From positions 31,116,177-31,180,176 of the forward strand of contig OX421964.1 of NCBI GenBank assembly GCA_949128115.1: a stretch of DNA of 64,000 bases, in the 5' to 3' direction. The position numbers and the translations under genes were made by a program. The stretch is from Anaspis maculata. Its lineage: Eukaryota > Arthropoda > Insecta > Coleoptera > Scraptiidae. Under the pieces are notes generated by a model. The model saw only the letters and a list, made by a program, of their open reading frames with translations, had not been told where the DNA came from and made no database searches. Shown here in pieces: positions 32,491 to 43,943 of this stretch; position 1 is the first letter of the stretch, and each line of letters opens with the position of its first letter.

Positions 32491-35029
32491 TTAGAATCAG
32501 GTGAGACCCGCCAGAGGCTTGTCCACTGGCACGAGATTCAGGCACAGTCATTTTCCTATTACCAGACAGCGTCCAGTTTGGCGCCCTCACCATATTTGTC
32601 TGCAGCAGATGTCAATGTTCAACCATATTTTTTCGTGATCCTTGATGGTTCAGAAATCGATTGAGATATTGTAGCTTTCTTTCTATGTATATCTTCAAGA
32701 AGCTGCACACGGCACGATACCTATATACATGGTAAGCAGTGACTCGATGAAGTTTCTAGTGTTTCGGACTTTTTTGAACGATAAATAATTTTAAAAACCC
32801 CAAACTGAAGTAAGCGAAAACAGAAATATTTAGCATTCCTCCCGCATCAGGTGGCTGCAAGAAAAAAACAAATCAGTATAAAATTTTCTTGGACCACCAC
32901 AATGCTTTTGGGTCGAAAATTCCAAGATTCCATCATTAATTCGCCGACGCCTCTTTGTCTACCTTTTCGCTTTCGGAGATTAAAATCTTGGAGGTTTCTC
33001 GATTTTCTGGGTATATTAGGTATATGACAGAATCGCATTGTGTTGGGTCATCGATGTGTGTGCACCTGTGCCCCGAGATACACCCGAAAACTCCACTGTG
33101 GCCGGCGAAGAAGGAGCCATAAGCGAGATGAGATATGAGAAATGATCCCTGTTTAAAACAATTTATCACCACAAAAGAAATATTGGACGCGGCACAATGG
33201 CACAAAACGGCCCTAAAGTTGGAACTTTATTGTGAAAAATAATGTTTATTGTTGAGCTTTGGGAACCGTGTGAAACTTGCGCGATTCAACACTAATGATG
33301 CGCTTTTATTGATGATGCCCTGTAAGGTGTTGTTGTTCGAAATTGTAGTTGTCGTTGCAACACGTACACACTTGTGTGTTTTTCCTTTAAATACTGAATA
33401 ATTGGCTTTTTTTTCTGCGGATCGGAATTGAACGAGTTCATTCGTCATAATTAGTACCGCATATCCGCCTTTGATGGAGTGTTTGGAAACCGACTTGTAA
33501 AGATTTCAATATCACCATCCTCATTTGTTGCATCGGACTGCCACAATGGCCGGGCTATTAAATACCGACTGCCATTGTTGAGGCGATAATGTATTTTTAT
33601 TATTGAGAGAGAGGTGTGGGCCGCATATGCCCCACTTGGACCAAATTTCAAGATTGTACACAATGATACTAATTTGTCCGGCGTGTTAACGCGTAAGAAC
33701 TCTTTTTTCGGACAGGTGTTCCTACCGGAGTAAATTAGATAGATGGGATAGGTCGAGGAATAAATAATGATAAAAAAATCGGTGAACTATTACCGATTCC
33801 AATTGAAAGGGAAACAAGTCAAAAAAAAAAGTAGGTATGTACTTCCAATCATTTTGTTGAGCATGACTGTGGGATTTGTGTACTCAAAGCATAAATAATA
33901 TCAACACGTGCATAATGCGGTTTCTGATGGTATAAGTCAGCACCATCAAGTGCACCTTTGTCGAGTCGAAATTTATTGTCGTTTTTGTAGATTTTCGGAA
34001 TCGTATTTTGCTTGGGGTGATGGTGGGCTGGATCCGAATAATGGGTCATACATAATCATGCGATGACTCCGCATCGAAATTAAAAACTGCCCCTCGATCT
34101 GATTTAATTAAATTATTTGACGGACGTGTTTGTTGGCTGCGGGCTTATGTGGGATTTTCCGGGGTCACCAGGACTAGGGGGGTGAGTGATATGGGGGTGA
34201 TGGATTACCACATTAAAGAGTTATTAAGTCAGTGTTTGCTCTGTTTTGCCGGAGTAATGAATTCGAAGCCGAATCTAATAACGTCCATTTCGACAGTATT
34301 AAATCGTTTGTTACAGTGACTGATAAATAAATTTAGTCCGTTACGCTTTAGGTCCTGGTCCTCCTGGCCTCGGTGTAAAAAATCCAATTTCTAATAAGGT
34401 AATAAATCTTATCACTGCATCATCATCGATATCTGCCATACAAAAGAGAAATTCTGTAACTGTAAGCAGGATCATGATGGCAACGGAGGGTAACAATCCC
34501 TATGAACGAATCAGGTTGCCGCATTTAGCAAGTTATTTCGGTCCTAATTTACGTATTTGACTTGAATTTGAGCCGAAGGTATTGAAAAGTCCACAGTTAT
34601 CTTCTAGAACTCCTGAATGGGTAGACAACCCATTATATTTTCATTTGATTTACCTTATTTGAATTAAATCACGTTTCCCGCTCTTGAAACCGCTTGACCG
34701 ATGATAGTCTAGTATCAGGACGACATCCTGTTGTGCCTTTCTTCTTGTTGTTCGAGGATATAAGTCTCGGGCTTGTTGAGACAGATCTGACTACGAGTTT
34801 GAACACAATAAGACACAGTGTATGTTTTAACATAACTTCAATCTATTAACCTCTATGTACAAGTCAAAATGTTTAAATTTTGTCTTGCTTCTACACCTAG
34901 TCCTACCTTCACATTGCCGGCTAAAATATCAAAAATGTTCAAGCTATTCCGGAAAGATAAGTTTCCCCAAATTATTTCAGAAGTCCCAACACCCCAACCC
35001 TCCGACGAACACCTGATTCTACACCTTGA
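32491..35029. other. Long quiet stretch, apparently single-copy
   Basis: No inverted or tandem repeats are visible over 2.5 kb and no frame resembles a known protein. Segments such as 34030-34340, with 'gatttaattaaatta', TTAATTAA-like homeodomain-type words and balanced GC, look more like host regulatory or intergenic DNA than transposon. No gene can be supported. Confidence 0.45.
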
Positions 35030-35185
35030 CCAATGACCAACATTAAGGACGGAGTCATATTGGTGAAATAAGCGAAATCAATCCGTCTGGGTTTATTCCT
35101 TGACGGATTCTTACCATTTTGGTCTCTTTTGAAAGCTACAAGGATGTACTTTGGTTTGAGCCCATCGGCATTTCCGAAATCCAAA
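35030..35185. repeat. Half copy of the 38804-39543 palindrome family
   Basis: 'aaggacggagtcatattggtgaaataagc', 'aatcaatccgtctgggtttatt', 'cttgacggattc' and 'gtactttggtttgagccca' match one arm of 38804-39543. A single arm only; non-coding. Confidence 0.7.
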
Positions 35186-35334
35186 AATATAGATTAAATT
35201 TTGACATTTGAAAAAATAATTTTTTCCGAACAAACGCGATTCTATTTTATTTCAATTACTTGATCTTCCACGTGGTTCTCAAAATTTACATTTTTCGAAT
35301 AACTGGGAGCTCCAGAAACGCAGAGAAGGCTCAC

Positions 35335-35620
35335 ACGTGAGTTTCCAGATCTAGCACACCAAGTCCGGTGGCTCTTGAGTACCGCAGTCACAACGCAACG
35401 TCCAGAGGGCCAAAGAGCTCGAATACCTAGGAAGGTACACAACAAAGGGCGAAGCTTAATAGTGGCTGTACCGATGGCAGACAGTAGCGCAGATACCAGC
35501 ACATACAGGCAGATCCGGAACGAGCGCATAAGCCCCATGATACATTCTTCCCGACAAACCTCAATCGTAACGTAAGCACCACTGCTCGCCGAGGTCATCA
35601 CTGCGCTACAAGAGATACCA
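35335..35620. repeat. Dispersed repeat shared with 58976-59580
   Basis: 'gtttccagatct', 'caccaagtccggt', 'accgcagtcaca', 'aacgtccagagggcc' and 'gctcgccgaggtcatcac' recur in the same order at 58976-59580, where a MITE interrupts them. One frame gives VQRAKELEYL here and VRMAQGHEYL there, so both could be decayed copies of one coding element, but no family is recognised. Confidence 0.5.
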
Positions 35621-35664
35621 AAACGAAAGAACTTGCTTCTATCGGGTCTGGATCATCTAGAAGT

Positions 35665-35845
35665 AACTCAACAACCTCGAGGTGGATCAAAACTCTTCGT
35701 CGTAGGATCGCAACTCAGCATCCTGGAGGGGGATCGAAACTCATTATCAACGGATTTCAGCTCTACAACTTGAAGATGGATCGAAACTCAGCACCGGAGA
35801 GACCTCAGCACAACTACCTGGAGATGAATTGGTACTCGTTATCGA
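35665..35845. repeat. Degenerate tandem repeat, about 46 bp, four copies
   Basis: The phrase GGATCGAAACTC and close variants recur at about 35684, 35731, 35777 and 35823 (the last strongly altered). This fits a worn minisatellite of about 46 bp. It directly follows the dispersed repeat at 35335-35620. Confidence 0.55.
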
Positions 35846-37700
35846 ATATACGAGGCAAACGAGGCTGATTTTGGCCAGGCCACAGCCTGCCTAGAGGAGG
35901 AAAGTTTTTGATCATACGATACAATCTACATTCCATCAAGCAGTACCATCAGGGGAGTTTTCAAGATGAAAAATGGATTGTTGTGAAATTTCCAACACTT
36001 TGAACATTGGCCAGAGCATTTGTTTGAATATCAAGACTGATCCGAGAGGACTTACCAGGGATCCACTGTCATTTGTATACACGGCTCCCAGGAAATTTCT
36101 CACACGCGGGCGGCTATTGTTCCAACCTCGCAGTATTACAGGTGTCAAGGTGATGAGAGATAAATCGTCTTGAAAGACTTGCTTTCTGGGAATACGAATC
36201 ATTTGTTTCGGTATGGGCAGACATTTCGGCGACCCTCACGTGGTTGTTTTTTTTTAATTATTTATAGGCGGACGACGGGGGTCTTTTATCGATTCCATTT
36301 AATTTTTTTGGACGGTTTTGGCCAGTTTTCAGCCGAAATATTACTGGGTGACATGCGTCCGCGTCCAGGCAGCGCGCCCATTATCATTCCCAATATTTAT
36401 GTAAAAGAGCGTCGGTAAACATTTCACGAAAACATAAAATCCATAGATGTTAACAGTGACACTAAAACATCTATTAAAAATTATACAAACCAATCCGGCG
36501 GGCGTAATTTACGACCGTCTACCAAGAAAACAAACCGGCCATGGGTCCATGATATAAAATTATTCAAAATTATTCAAAACACCTCGGCTCAAAGGAGCAT
36601 GCACAGGCACGCGGGGAGAGTGAAAAAAAAAACACACAGTGAAATATGAAAACCGTAAAAAATATGACAAACGCTTTATACCTTTTGTTATAATGTATAT
36701 TTTATGAAATATATCAGGGGTTTCGTGATCTGCCAGATAAGGGCGCCAGGATAACCGCCGCTGAAGGATGTTCCATTATGTGTTTTCAGCCGGGCGAGAC
36801 ATGTGTCCGAGGCAGGCCGGCCCCGGCTACGAGTTGTTAATTCGTCTTGATAGAGGTAAAAGTGGAGCTACGCCCCCAAATCAGGGGCCCATTGTCATTG
36901 AAATCCGTACAGTCAGGTGACTGTGACAAGGATATTATTGTGATATTTCGATTTAACCCAATCCCCGATCCCGTTTCCAACTCACCATCAGCAATTACCG
37001 GAGATCAATTTCGTGATGTATTGGAACTAATTTCTGGCATACCTGGTGTTCAGTCCAGAGAAAGATTCAATTCAATCCATCAGACGATACCCAATGATAC
37101 GTAGGATTGTTGAGGGCCTACCTATTATGCAGATAGGTCTTGTTTGCTAACTGAAATTTTTTTCTACACTATGTGTTTTGGTGGGGTACTTATACGGTAA
37201 ACCTCACCCTGATGATGAATATTAGGATCTGGTGTTTACCGAGAGCTGAAAAGATATTTTTATCAAATTCCGATGCTTACTGTTATTTTGTAATAATGAT
37301 GGCAAACTCCTGGTCATTTTTATAATATAAGAAGTGATATTGGAGGATATTCTGTATGCAATCCCTCCTTAAATTAAAAGCGCGATAAAAAATTGAGACA
37401 ACCATCAAGCCGATTTCTGATTGTTTCTAGATTCTAGATGACCAGAAGTGATTAGGATCATGCAAAATTTGAAGGGATGCTCAAATTCCACACAATGCAA
37501 GCCACTGTGGTCAGGTATAATTGACCAGACATTATACGGGTCATTTATGGTAATTTTACAAACTGGATAACAATAACACCTCGCACAGTTTGTCTTGTCG
37601 AGAGCTTCAAAATAGTACCAAAAAACATAGATTGATCAAGACAAAATATACCTATAGCCCTGAAATCTGAATAAAGGAGAGACAAAAACAACTTGGAGAA
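35846..37700. other. Quiet, apparently single-copy stretch with possible regulatory DNA
   Basis: No repeats seen. The part at 36300-36860 has balanced composition, homeodomain-type words (ATTA), 'caatatttatgtaaa' (forkhead-like) and no open frame of note. This is the usual look of conserved non-coding DNA, though conservation cannot be judged from one sequence. Frames here (82-88 codons) are unrecognised. Confidence 0.35.
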
Positions 37701-38803
37701 TCAGGCCTTTTGTCTCTCTCAAGGCCCAGTTGTTCAGTTCCAGTTTAAATTCCAACAATGAATTTTTGCGTGGGTTAAGCAAGGAAAATTGGGCATGTTA
37801 CAAAGTCTCCGTATCATCAAACGCAAGAGCCAGGAAAGAACTGTCGGACACGTGTTTCGACCTTTTTGGCCTCATCAGTGAGAGAAGGATGGTATGCAGA
37901 CTTTGTAGCATGTCCTTTCCTAGCAAAACCGATGAGTTTTTGAGATTCCCCATAGGTACGGAGTACCGAAGGGTATTTGTGTCCTTTTTTTTCATATTTA
38001 TCGAAAATCCCAGTAGAACAATTTTCCACATCTTCCAAACGAGCGGTTTACCATACCAAATTCGTTTTCTCGCCAATCAAATCTTATCTATTCAGGCCAG
38101 ACACCTGTTGCAACTGAAAATGATCGGTCAACTATTAACAATTTTTAACAATAAAAATGTACACCTCCAAGTTCCCTCTAATTGAGAGAGCTCTAGAAAG
38201 TCCAGCAACTTGTCTATGAATCCGGCACGCTCTTGAACGGCTCCTCCGCCAATTGTGCAGGTTTGTCGCTTATCCGCGAGTCGGAGTTTCCAACAAATAT
38301 AACAATCTCCCATACCTTCCAAATGATTCAGGATGTAATCGACTTTTGTTTTTTTCTAATGGATACTTCGCTAAACTACGCACATTATATTAACGTCGCA
38401 CCCCAAAATTATGCCCTTTTCCAAACAGGGATAACTTTTAATAGCTACGAATGATTTGAATTATGTTTGAATTGTTCGCTAGCCCAGTCCTTCAGCTGTT
38501 AGTCCGTATGTTTGCAAAACATAGGCTACTTAATAATTCTTACAGGATGTTAGCTTGGACACTGCAAAATTTTCAAACTGACAAAAGGATCCTAGGGTCT
38601 CGTTTGATAAAAAAAATGTTTCTGGACTTGAACACTAAAGGCAAGCACATCATATAATTACTTCGGGACAGATTCCCGAGTAGGTGAAGGATTTCAATAG
38701 CAACTGAATGTTTCGAAAAAAGAAACAGTCCCTTTATCATGTGAAAATACTCATAACCAACATCACGGAAATCAGAACCAAAAAAAATCATTCTTTTGAT
38801 TTT
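37701..38803. other. Unrecognised sequence around the hammerhead-like motif
   Basis: It may be the remains of the retroelement that carried the ribozyme, but no reverse transcriptase or GIY-YIG motif could be read. The 151-codon plus frame (37730-38185) overlaps the ribozyme in antisense and does not look like a known protein. Confidence 0.35.
37835..37890 (-). ncRNA. Hammerhead-ribozyme-like motif (minimal, Penelope/retrozyme style)
   Basis: On the minus strand the conserved core CTGATGA (37872-37878) is followed by a helix II of GGCC/GGTC closed by an AAAAA loop. Then comes GAAA (37855-37858) and a tiny helix III, AC-ACGT-GT, ending in the cleavage triplet GTC (C at 37847). These are all the catalytic-core elements in the correct order. 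A very short helix III with a tetraloop is the form known from Penelope-like elements and retrozymes. Helix I, formed by the flanks, pairs only partly (about four of six positions), so this copy may be decayed. No other core was found in the window. Confidence 0.6.
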
Positions 38804-39543
38804 CGGATTTTGGAAATGCCAATAATAGGCTTAAACCAAAGTACATCCTTGTAGCTTTCAAAAGAGACCAAAACGGTAAGAATCCGTCAAGGAATAAGCC
38901 CACAGGGATTGATTTTGATTTCGCAACGCTTATTTTACCAATTCAACACCTTCGAAAGACGGAGTCATACTGGTGAAATAAGCGTTGCGAAATCAATCTG
39001 TCTGGGTCAAGGACGTCTATACTGACTGGACAAGAAGCTTCGCCGGTTTTGACGTAGGAAGGTGAAGCCGAGATTTGACAATCCCGACGGTCAAAGTGTC
39101 ATTGTCCGCGACTGGTCCGCCACCCGTAACCATAGTGACGTTTAGTCGGAGCACGCTCGAAACTGTCGTCAGAAGTTTGCTGCCAGGCCCGGTATGGGCC
39201 CGGTCTTGTGAAATGATAGCAATTAGCCAATTGCCTGCAACAAAAAGTGTGTTATGTTGCGGGGTCCGATTGTTGCGAACACTATTGGGCTTGCGCGGCA
39301 TAATCAACGATAATTCGCCATGGATGCACAAGAGGCTGGCGGCGTCCGTCACGAATGTCACGATGACAATCCCGACGGGCACAGATTCAAATCAAGCTTC
39401 AAGATGGCGGCGAAGTTTCTTATCCAGCCAGTAGTATAGACATCCTTGGTCTGGGTTTATTCCTTGACGGATTCTAACCATTTTGGTCTCTTTTGAAAGC
39501 TACTAGGATGTACTTTGGTTTGAGCCCATTGGCATTTCCAAAA
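38804..39543. mobile_element. Palindromic MITE (about 300 bp) split by a 441-bp insertion
   Basis: The arms share 'tggaaatgccaat', 'aaaccaaagtacatccttgtagctt', 'gagaccaaaa-ggt', 'aatccgtcaaggaataa' and 'cgcaacgctta'. The centre is near 38955. The right arm is interrupted exactly at GTCTGGGT by the element at 39008-39448. Single arms occur at 35030-35185 and 39575-39735. Non-coding. Confidence 0.75.
39008..39448. mobile_element. 441-bp nested element with 8-bp duplication GTCTGGGT
   Basis: Ends CAAGGACGTCTATACT at the left and AGTATAGACATCCTTG at the right, continuing inward as 'ctgga-aagaagcttcgcc'. The 8-bp GTCTGGGT is perfect on both sides (39000-39007, 39449-39456), and related copies of the host (35090, 39680) show the uninterrupted site. 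The interior is more GC-rich than the surroundings, with frames of 119-121 codons on both strands that I cannot identify. hAT-like integration is the best reading. Confidence 0.8.
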
Positions 39544-39574
39544 CAAAAAAAAAAATTGACATTTCAAAAAAAAA

Positions 39575-39735
39575 AATTCTGATTTTGGAAATGCCAATGG
39601 GCTCAAACTAAAGTACATCCTTGTAGCTTTCGAAAGAGACCGAAATGGTGTAAATCCGTCAAGGAATAAACCCAGACGGATTGATTTCGCAACGCTTATT
39701 TTACCAATTGAACTCCGTCCTAAAGGAAATTATAG
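39575..39735. repeat. Single arm of the 38804-39543 palindrome family
   Basis: 'gattttggaaatgccaatgg', 'aaagtacatccttgtagc', 'aatccgtcaaggaataaaccc' and 'acgcttattttacca' repeat the left arm of 38804-39543. It ends near 39735 without its partner arm. Confidence 0.7.
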
Positions 39736-40190
39736 AAAATATTTATTATATAACGGAGAAGTAATTGTCTGATTGGAGAGTCATGTGTTTAGAATCAGCT
39801 GCGCCTCTTGAAACAGTCACCACTACATAGTGTATTGGCCAGGTAAACAAATGACTATTTTGTTGATGATAATTGATCACTTATTATAGTCCAGTCAAAA
39901 TAGATTTTAATGGAATGAATAACATACTGAAATTCCGTAAAATTCCAAGCCTTGACTTTTTTCTAGAGCCAATAAAAGAGTGCTATCCTTGGAAATTTTT
40001 GATTTTTTCTGAATAACTTGTAAACTATCACTTTTAGGATACAAAAACCAGCAAAGCAAATGTAGCCCGTTGAATTCTCAAGAGATCAGTACTAAATTTA
40101 TTACTCTGTGGTCAATAGTCTCCGAGATACAGCGTCTGCTAGAACGCAATGAAAATTACTCAAAATTGATTTCCGGATTTTACGTAACAA

Positions 40191-40475
40191 TAGGGTTTGT
40201 CCTGAGCAATCATTTCAGGGACATGCGCCAAAATTTTAGGCGGGCTTTTTGAAAAAACCGGACAAAAGCCTTTGAATCCTACTCTAATGTAATATAACGC
40301 GGTAGATTTTCAAGGCTAGTCTATTTTTGAGACAAAATATGCTATAATCTTACATCTGTGTAGAAATTTTGTTTATGACAAATCTGCGTAAATGCATTGG
40401 TTTGTCCGGTTATTTTCAATACCCCGCCATTACTTACACCTCGCACATGTGCAGTATGGCCAGGAAAATGCCCTA
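40191..40475. mobile_element. 285-bp insertion in the fold-back
   Basis: In 13811-15433 the site reads 'gtaacaatttgcat'; here it is split, with TAGGGTTTGTCCTG at the left and CAGGAAAATGCCCTA at the right as imperfect inverted ends. The target duplication is at most two bases. Interior unknown; no frame of note. Confidence 0.6.
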
Positions 40476-40815
40476 TTTGCATAGTGTCAGTTCAGGGGCT
40501 GTAAACGTGGACAGCAGAGGTGCGGATTCCAATGTGTTTTACATTTCTGGAAAGCCAATTCAACATTCAGTATCACTTTTGTCTAGAAGTCGCCAACTTC
40601 AAAATGGTACTTTTCCTCGACCTCTGAAATCGATACTTGATTTCCCGAAGAATCCGCGAAAATCGATTTCTTTCATACCATGCCGTTTGCCTAATATTCC
40701 AAGTAGAGTAAAACCATCCAAGGAATATATGAAGAATTGAATACCAAAAACATAACATGTTCCGGAACTTTTTTCCCAGTGATGGTTCCAGAGTTATGAG
40801 TTGAAAGACTAACAT

Positions 40816-41046
40816 CCAGTTCCACCAGCGAATTTAATTATTGTTAGCTAATTGAAACATTTTCTCGGATGGATTCTAGGTCAGTGCTGGTTGAATGACT
40901 ACGGAAAATGCATAGAAGCTGTTGTGGTCTGAACATTTTTCCATAATCTTTCATGAAACTTGTGTTTTCTGTGGTCAGTAAACCAATATCCACCAGAGAA
41001 AATACCTCAATTAGCTAACAATGATTAAATTCGCTGGTGGAACTGG
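40816..41046. mobile_element. 231-bp MITE nested in the fold-back
   Basis: Ends CCAGTTCCACCAGCGAATTT and AAATTCGCTGGTGGAACTGG are perfect inverted repeats, continuing through 'ttgttagctaattga'. The sister copy at 14505-14520 lacks it ('gactaaaacgacc'). The flanking 'actaacat' and 'ctataaaa' resemble a worn 8-bp duplication. Non-coding. Confidence 0.8.
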
Positions 41047-41870
41047 CTATAAAACGTCCTATTTTGAAAAAAGATAGGTGGTCCGGACACTTAACTGCTG
41101 AATACTGTACGGACCTTGCATTTGAGGTGTAAGAGTCACTTGGAAGACGTGGAAAATGCATAAATATATTCAATACGTCTGCTAAGTGGCATTTTGTATC
41201 ACCAAATGCAAGGTCCGTACAGTATTCAGCAGTTAGTGTCCGGACTACCTATCTTTCTTCCAAATAGATCGTTTTAGTCTTTTAACCCATATAATTTAAG
41301 AACCATCACTAGGAAAAAGATCCCGAAACATTTTGTTTTTGTATTCAATTCTCCATATATTCCCTGGATGGTTTTGCTTTACTTGAAATATCAGGCAAAT
41401 GGCATGATATGAAAAAAATCGATTTTTGGGGATTCTTCGGGACATCAAGTGGGTATCGATTTCAAAGGTCGAGGAAAAGTACCATTTTGAAGTTGGCGAC
41501 TTCTAGACAAAAATGTGGATACTGAATGTTGAATTGTATCTCAAAGACTATTGACCAGAAAGTATAATGAGTTGAGTACTGAGAGAATTTCTTGAGATCT
41601 TCTTCTTCTTCTTATCTCTTGAGAATTTAACGGGCTACATTTGCTTCGGGGGTATTTCTGTTCTAAAGGTAAAAGTTTACAAGTTATCCAGAAAAAAACA
41701 AAACTTTCAAAGATGGCGCTCTTTTATTGGTCCTAAAAAAAAACCTTAGAATTTTCGGGAATTTCAGTACGTTATTCTACGTTAAATTCTGCATCGATCC
41801 ACCAAATTTTGTCAACTTCCGAATTTATTTCCGGTTTGGCCCGATTTTTGCTTAATTTGACTGGACTATT

Positions 41871-42078
41871 ATATCCCATACACTTTCTACTTTCAGTAGA
41901 ATAACTTTTTGGAGCAAAAGTGAAGTGACAAGGCTACAGCTAACGGCTGGTGGCATCTGCAAAGTTTTGGAGCGAAACTATCAGCGGCCATCGGCTGCTT
42001 TCTCCCAGCGCTCCAGCTTGTCACTTTATTTTTGCTCCAAAAAGTCATTCTACTGAAAATAGAAAGTGTATAGGATAT
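41871..42078. mobile_element. 208-bp MITE
   Basis: The arms ATATCCCATACACTTTCTA and TAGAAAGTGTATAGGATAT pair, and inside them 'ttggagcaaaagtgaagtgacaag' pairs with 'cttgtcactttatttttgctccaa'. Directly follows the TTA of the previous fold-back. Non-coding. Confidence 0.75.
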
Positions 42079-42136
42079 ACCACTTATAGTGATAATACTG
42101 ACAATAAAGGTGCACATTTGAACAGTGGGAAAATAA

Positions 42137-42280
42137 TAGGTATGCTTCTTTGTCCTGCTCTAACTTGCTCGGAGCATCCATGGTCGGAGCAGAAGTTGCC
42201 TAGCAACGACCAATCAAACAGCTCTATTTTCTGATCTAAGCAGTAAAAGTAAGTTAGAGCAGGACAAAGAAACAGGCCTA
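42137..42280. mobile_element. 144-bp MITE
   Basis: The left arm 'tgcttctttgtcctgctctaactt' pairs with the right arm 'aagttagagcaggacaaagaaaca'. The ends are TAGG and CCTA. The loop contains 'ttgcctagcaacgac'. Non-coding. Confidence 0.75.
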
Positions 42281-42410
42281 ATAGTAGGTACTCAAATACA
42301 TAATATCATCTCCAAAAATTTGACCCTTGATTTTTTTGTTGAAGCACCCTCTGTTAATACACAACACTGTCCCTAATAGTGTATGCTATATCAAGAACCG
42401 AAGGAAAGAA

Positions 42411-43943
42411 TAACAAGTGAGTATGCCTTCACGTGCGTGAGTCTCAGTAGCGCATTTTCTCAAAGAGGCATATTGTGGACGTAAAGAAATTTGGTTGAAG
42501 AAGAAACACCATTCCTTGCCCACTTTCTTCATTCGAAACTCATTGTGATATTTTGTTATCAGAATGGGGTACTTGCCAATGAAATAGATTTGAATGAAAA
42601 TTCTTTCACTCATCAATATTTTTTTGTTTGAGGGCGGGAGCTGGGAGCGGCGACCAATCAACAGTAGTCTATTCTTTCCCATTTTTAGTCGGCTATCCAA
42701 ATAGCGGAAGAATTAGATCGCTATATCTTCGGGTTTATGTTTTCCATTTATCTCTCACTTTGAGGGCAGCGTGTGGGGGTGGCAGCATTCGGCAAAGTAA
42801 CTGTTGCACAGTTTGAGTTAGGAGTTTCTAAATGTTCAAGGAAATATGACAATTAAGTAGTGAAAATTGTGAAAGTTGCATTTTTTTGTTTGGGGGCGGG
42901 AGCTGGAGGCGGCCATCAAAAGTGGCCGATCTTTCTCCAATTCCAGTTAGCTATCAATATAGTGAAAGAATTAGATCGCTATGTCTTCAGGTTCATGTTT
43001 TACATTCATCGCTTACTTTGGGGGCGGCGTGTGGGAGCGGCAGAGTTTTGTTTGGCAAAGAAATTCTTGCACAGTTTGAGTCAAGAGTTTCTGAATGTTC
43101 GAGGTAACATTATCAGCTAAATCAGTGAAAATTGTTGAAAGTTGCACTTTTTTTCTTTTGGGGGCAGAAGCTGGAGGCGGCGCCATATCAAAAGTGGCCT
43201 ATCCTTTTCCATTTTTAGTTAGCTATTCATATAGCGAAAAACTTAGATCGCTATGTCTTCGGGTTCATGTTTTTCGTTTATCTTTTACTTTGGGGGCGGC
43301 GTGTGGGGGCGGCGTGTAGGAGCGGCAGCGTTCGGCTGAGCAAATGTTGCATAATTTGAGTTGGCAGTCCCTAATGTTTGAGGGAACATCTCAATCAGTA
43401 ACATTTGGAAAAGTTGCACTTTTTATCGTTTGGGGGCGGAATCTGGGGGCGGCGACTAACCAAAAGTAGCCCATCCTTTCCCATTTTTAGTCAGCTATTC
43501 ATATACCAAAAGAATCAGATCGCTATGTCTTCGGGTTCATGTTTTCCATTTTAAAGTGATTGGGGACGGTTTTTAGCAGTTTTTTCATGTCGGCGGCGCA
43601 TATTGAAGACGAAATGTTTCTTGGCTTACGTTGATAAGTGGCAACTATGTATTATTAAAAAAATGAGAACACCAGAGCATCAGGTCTGGTAGAAAGTGCA
43701 ATATTATGTTATTTCAAGTTTATCGGGGGCGGTTTTCTCTATGTTGGCGGCGCAATATGGACATCCAATATAGCCTAGCCCTCCTTTGGGAGTGGCAGCT
43801 ATGTAACAGCGAAAAAATTAGAAAGCTAGGTCGTCTAGTTTGGGAGGAGTTCGAGGAACGGACGGACGGACGGACGGACGGACGGACGGACAAAGCGGTT
43901 GCAATAGCGATTTTCATCAAAATGGAAAATGCGCTAAAAAGCT
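42411..43943 (+). mobile_element. Helitron-like non-autonomous element, subfamily B, copy 2
   Basis: Inverted partner of 22555-25318. It starts AACAAGTGAGTATGCC, then a hairpin-forming 'ttcacgtgcgtgag' and CAGTAGCGCATTTTC. Four tandem units follow (GC blocks near 42639, 42902, 43170 and 43448), then a GGAC microsatellite (43857-43891) and GAAAATGCGCTAAAAA. It keeps the LINE-free site at 42582-42605. No protein of its own. Confidence 0.75.

Larger units (their letters stand above)
39887..41868. mobile_element. 1.98-kb fold-back, TAGTCCAGTC family, copy 2, TTA-flanked
   Basis: Ends TAGTCCAGTCAAAAT and ATTTGACTGGACTA are flanked by TTA on both sides (39884-39886, 41869-41871). The body matches 13811-15433 along its whole length, but is longer because of two insertions, at 40191-40475 and 40816-41046. 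The right arm has also changed near 41520-41610 and gained a CTT microsatellite. Non-coding; the 3-bp duplication is as in copy 1. Confidence 0.8.

Noticed and set aside
32251..32664. 137-codon frame as a real gene
   Set aside because: The homologous segment at 46980-47270 slips out of register, and neither copy shows a known domain.
22616..43891. CRISPR-like arrays (regular repeats at 22830-24400, GGAC runs)
   Set aside because: The units are about 260 bp without short spacers and the sequence is animal DNA; these are tandem repeats of mobile elements.
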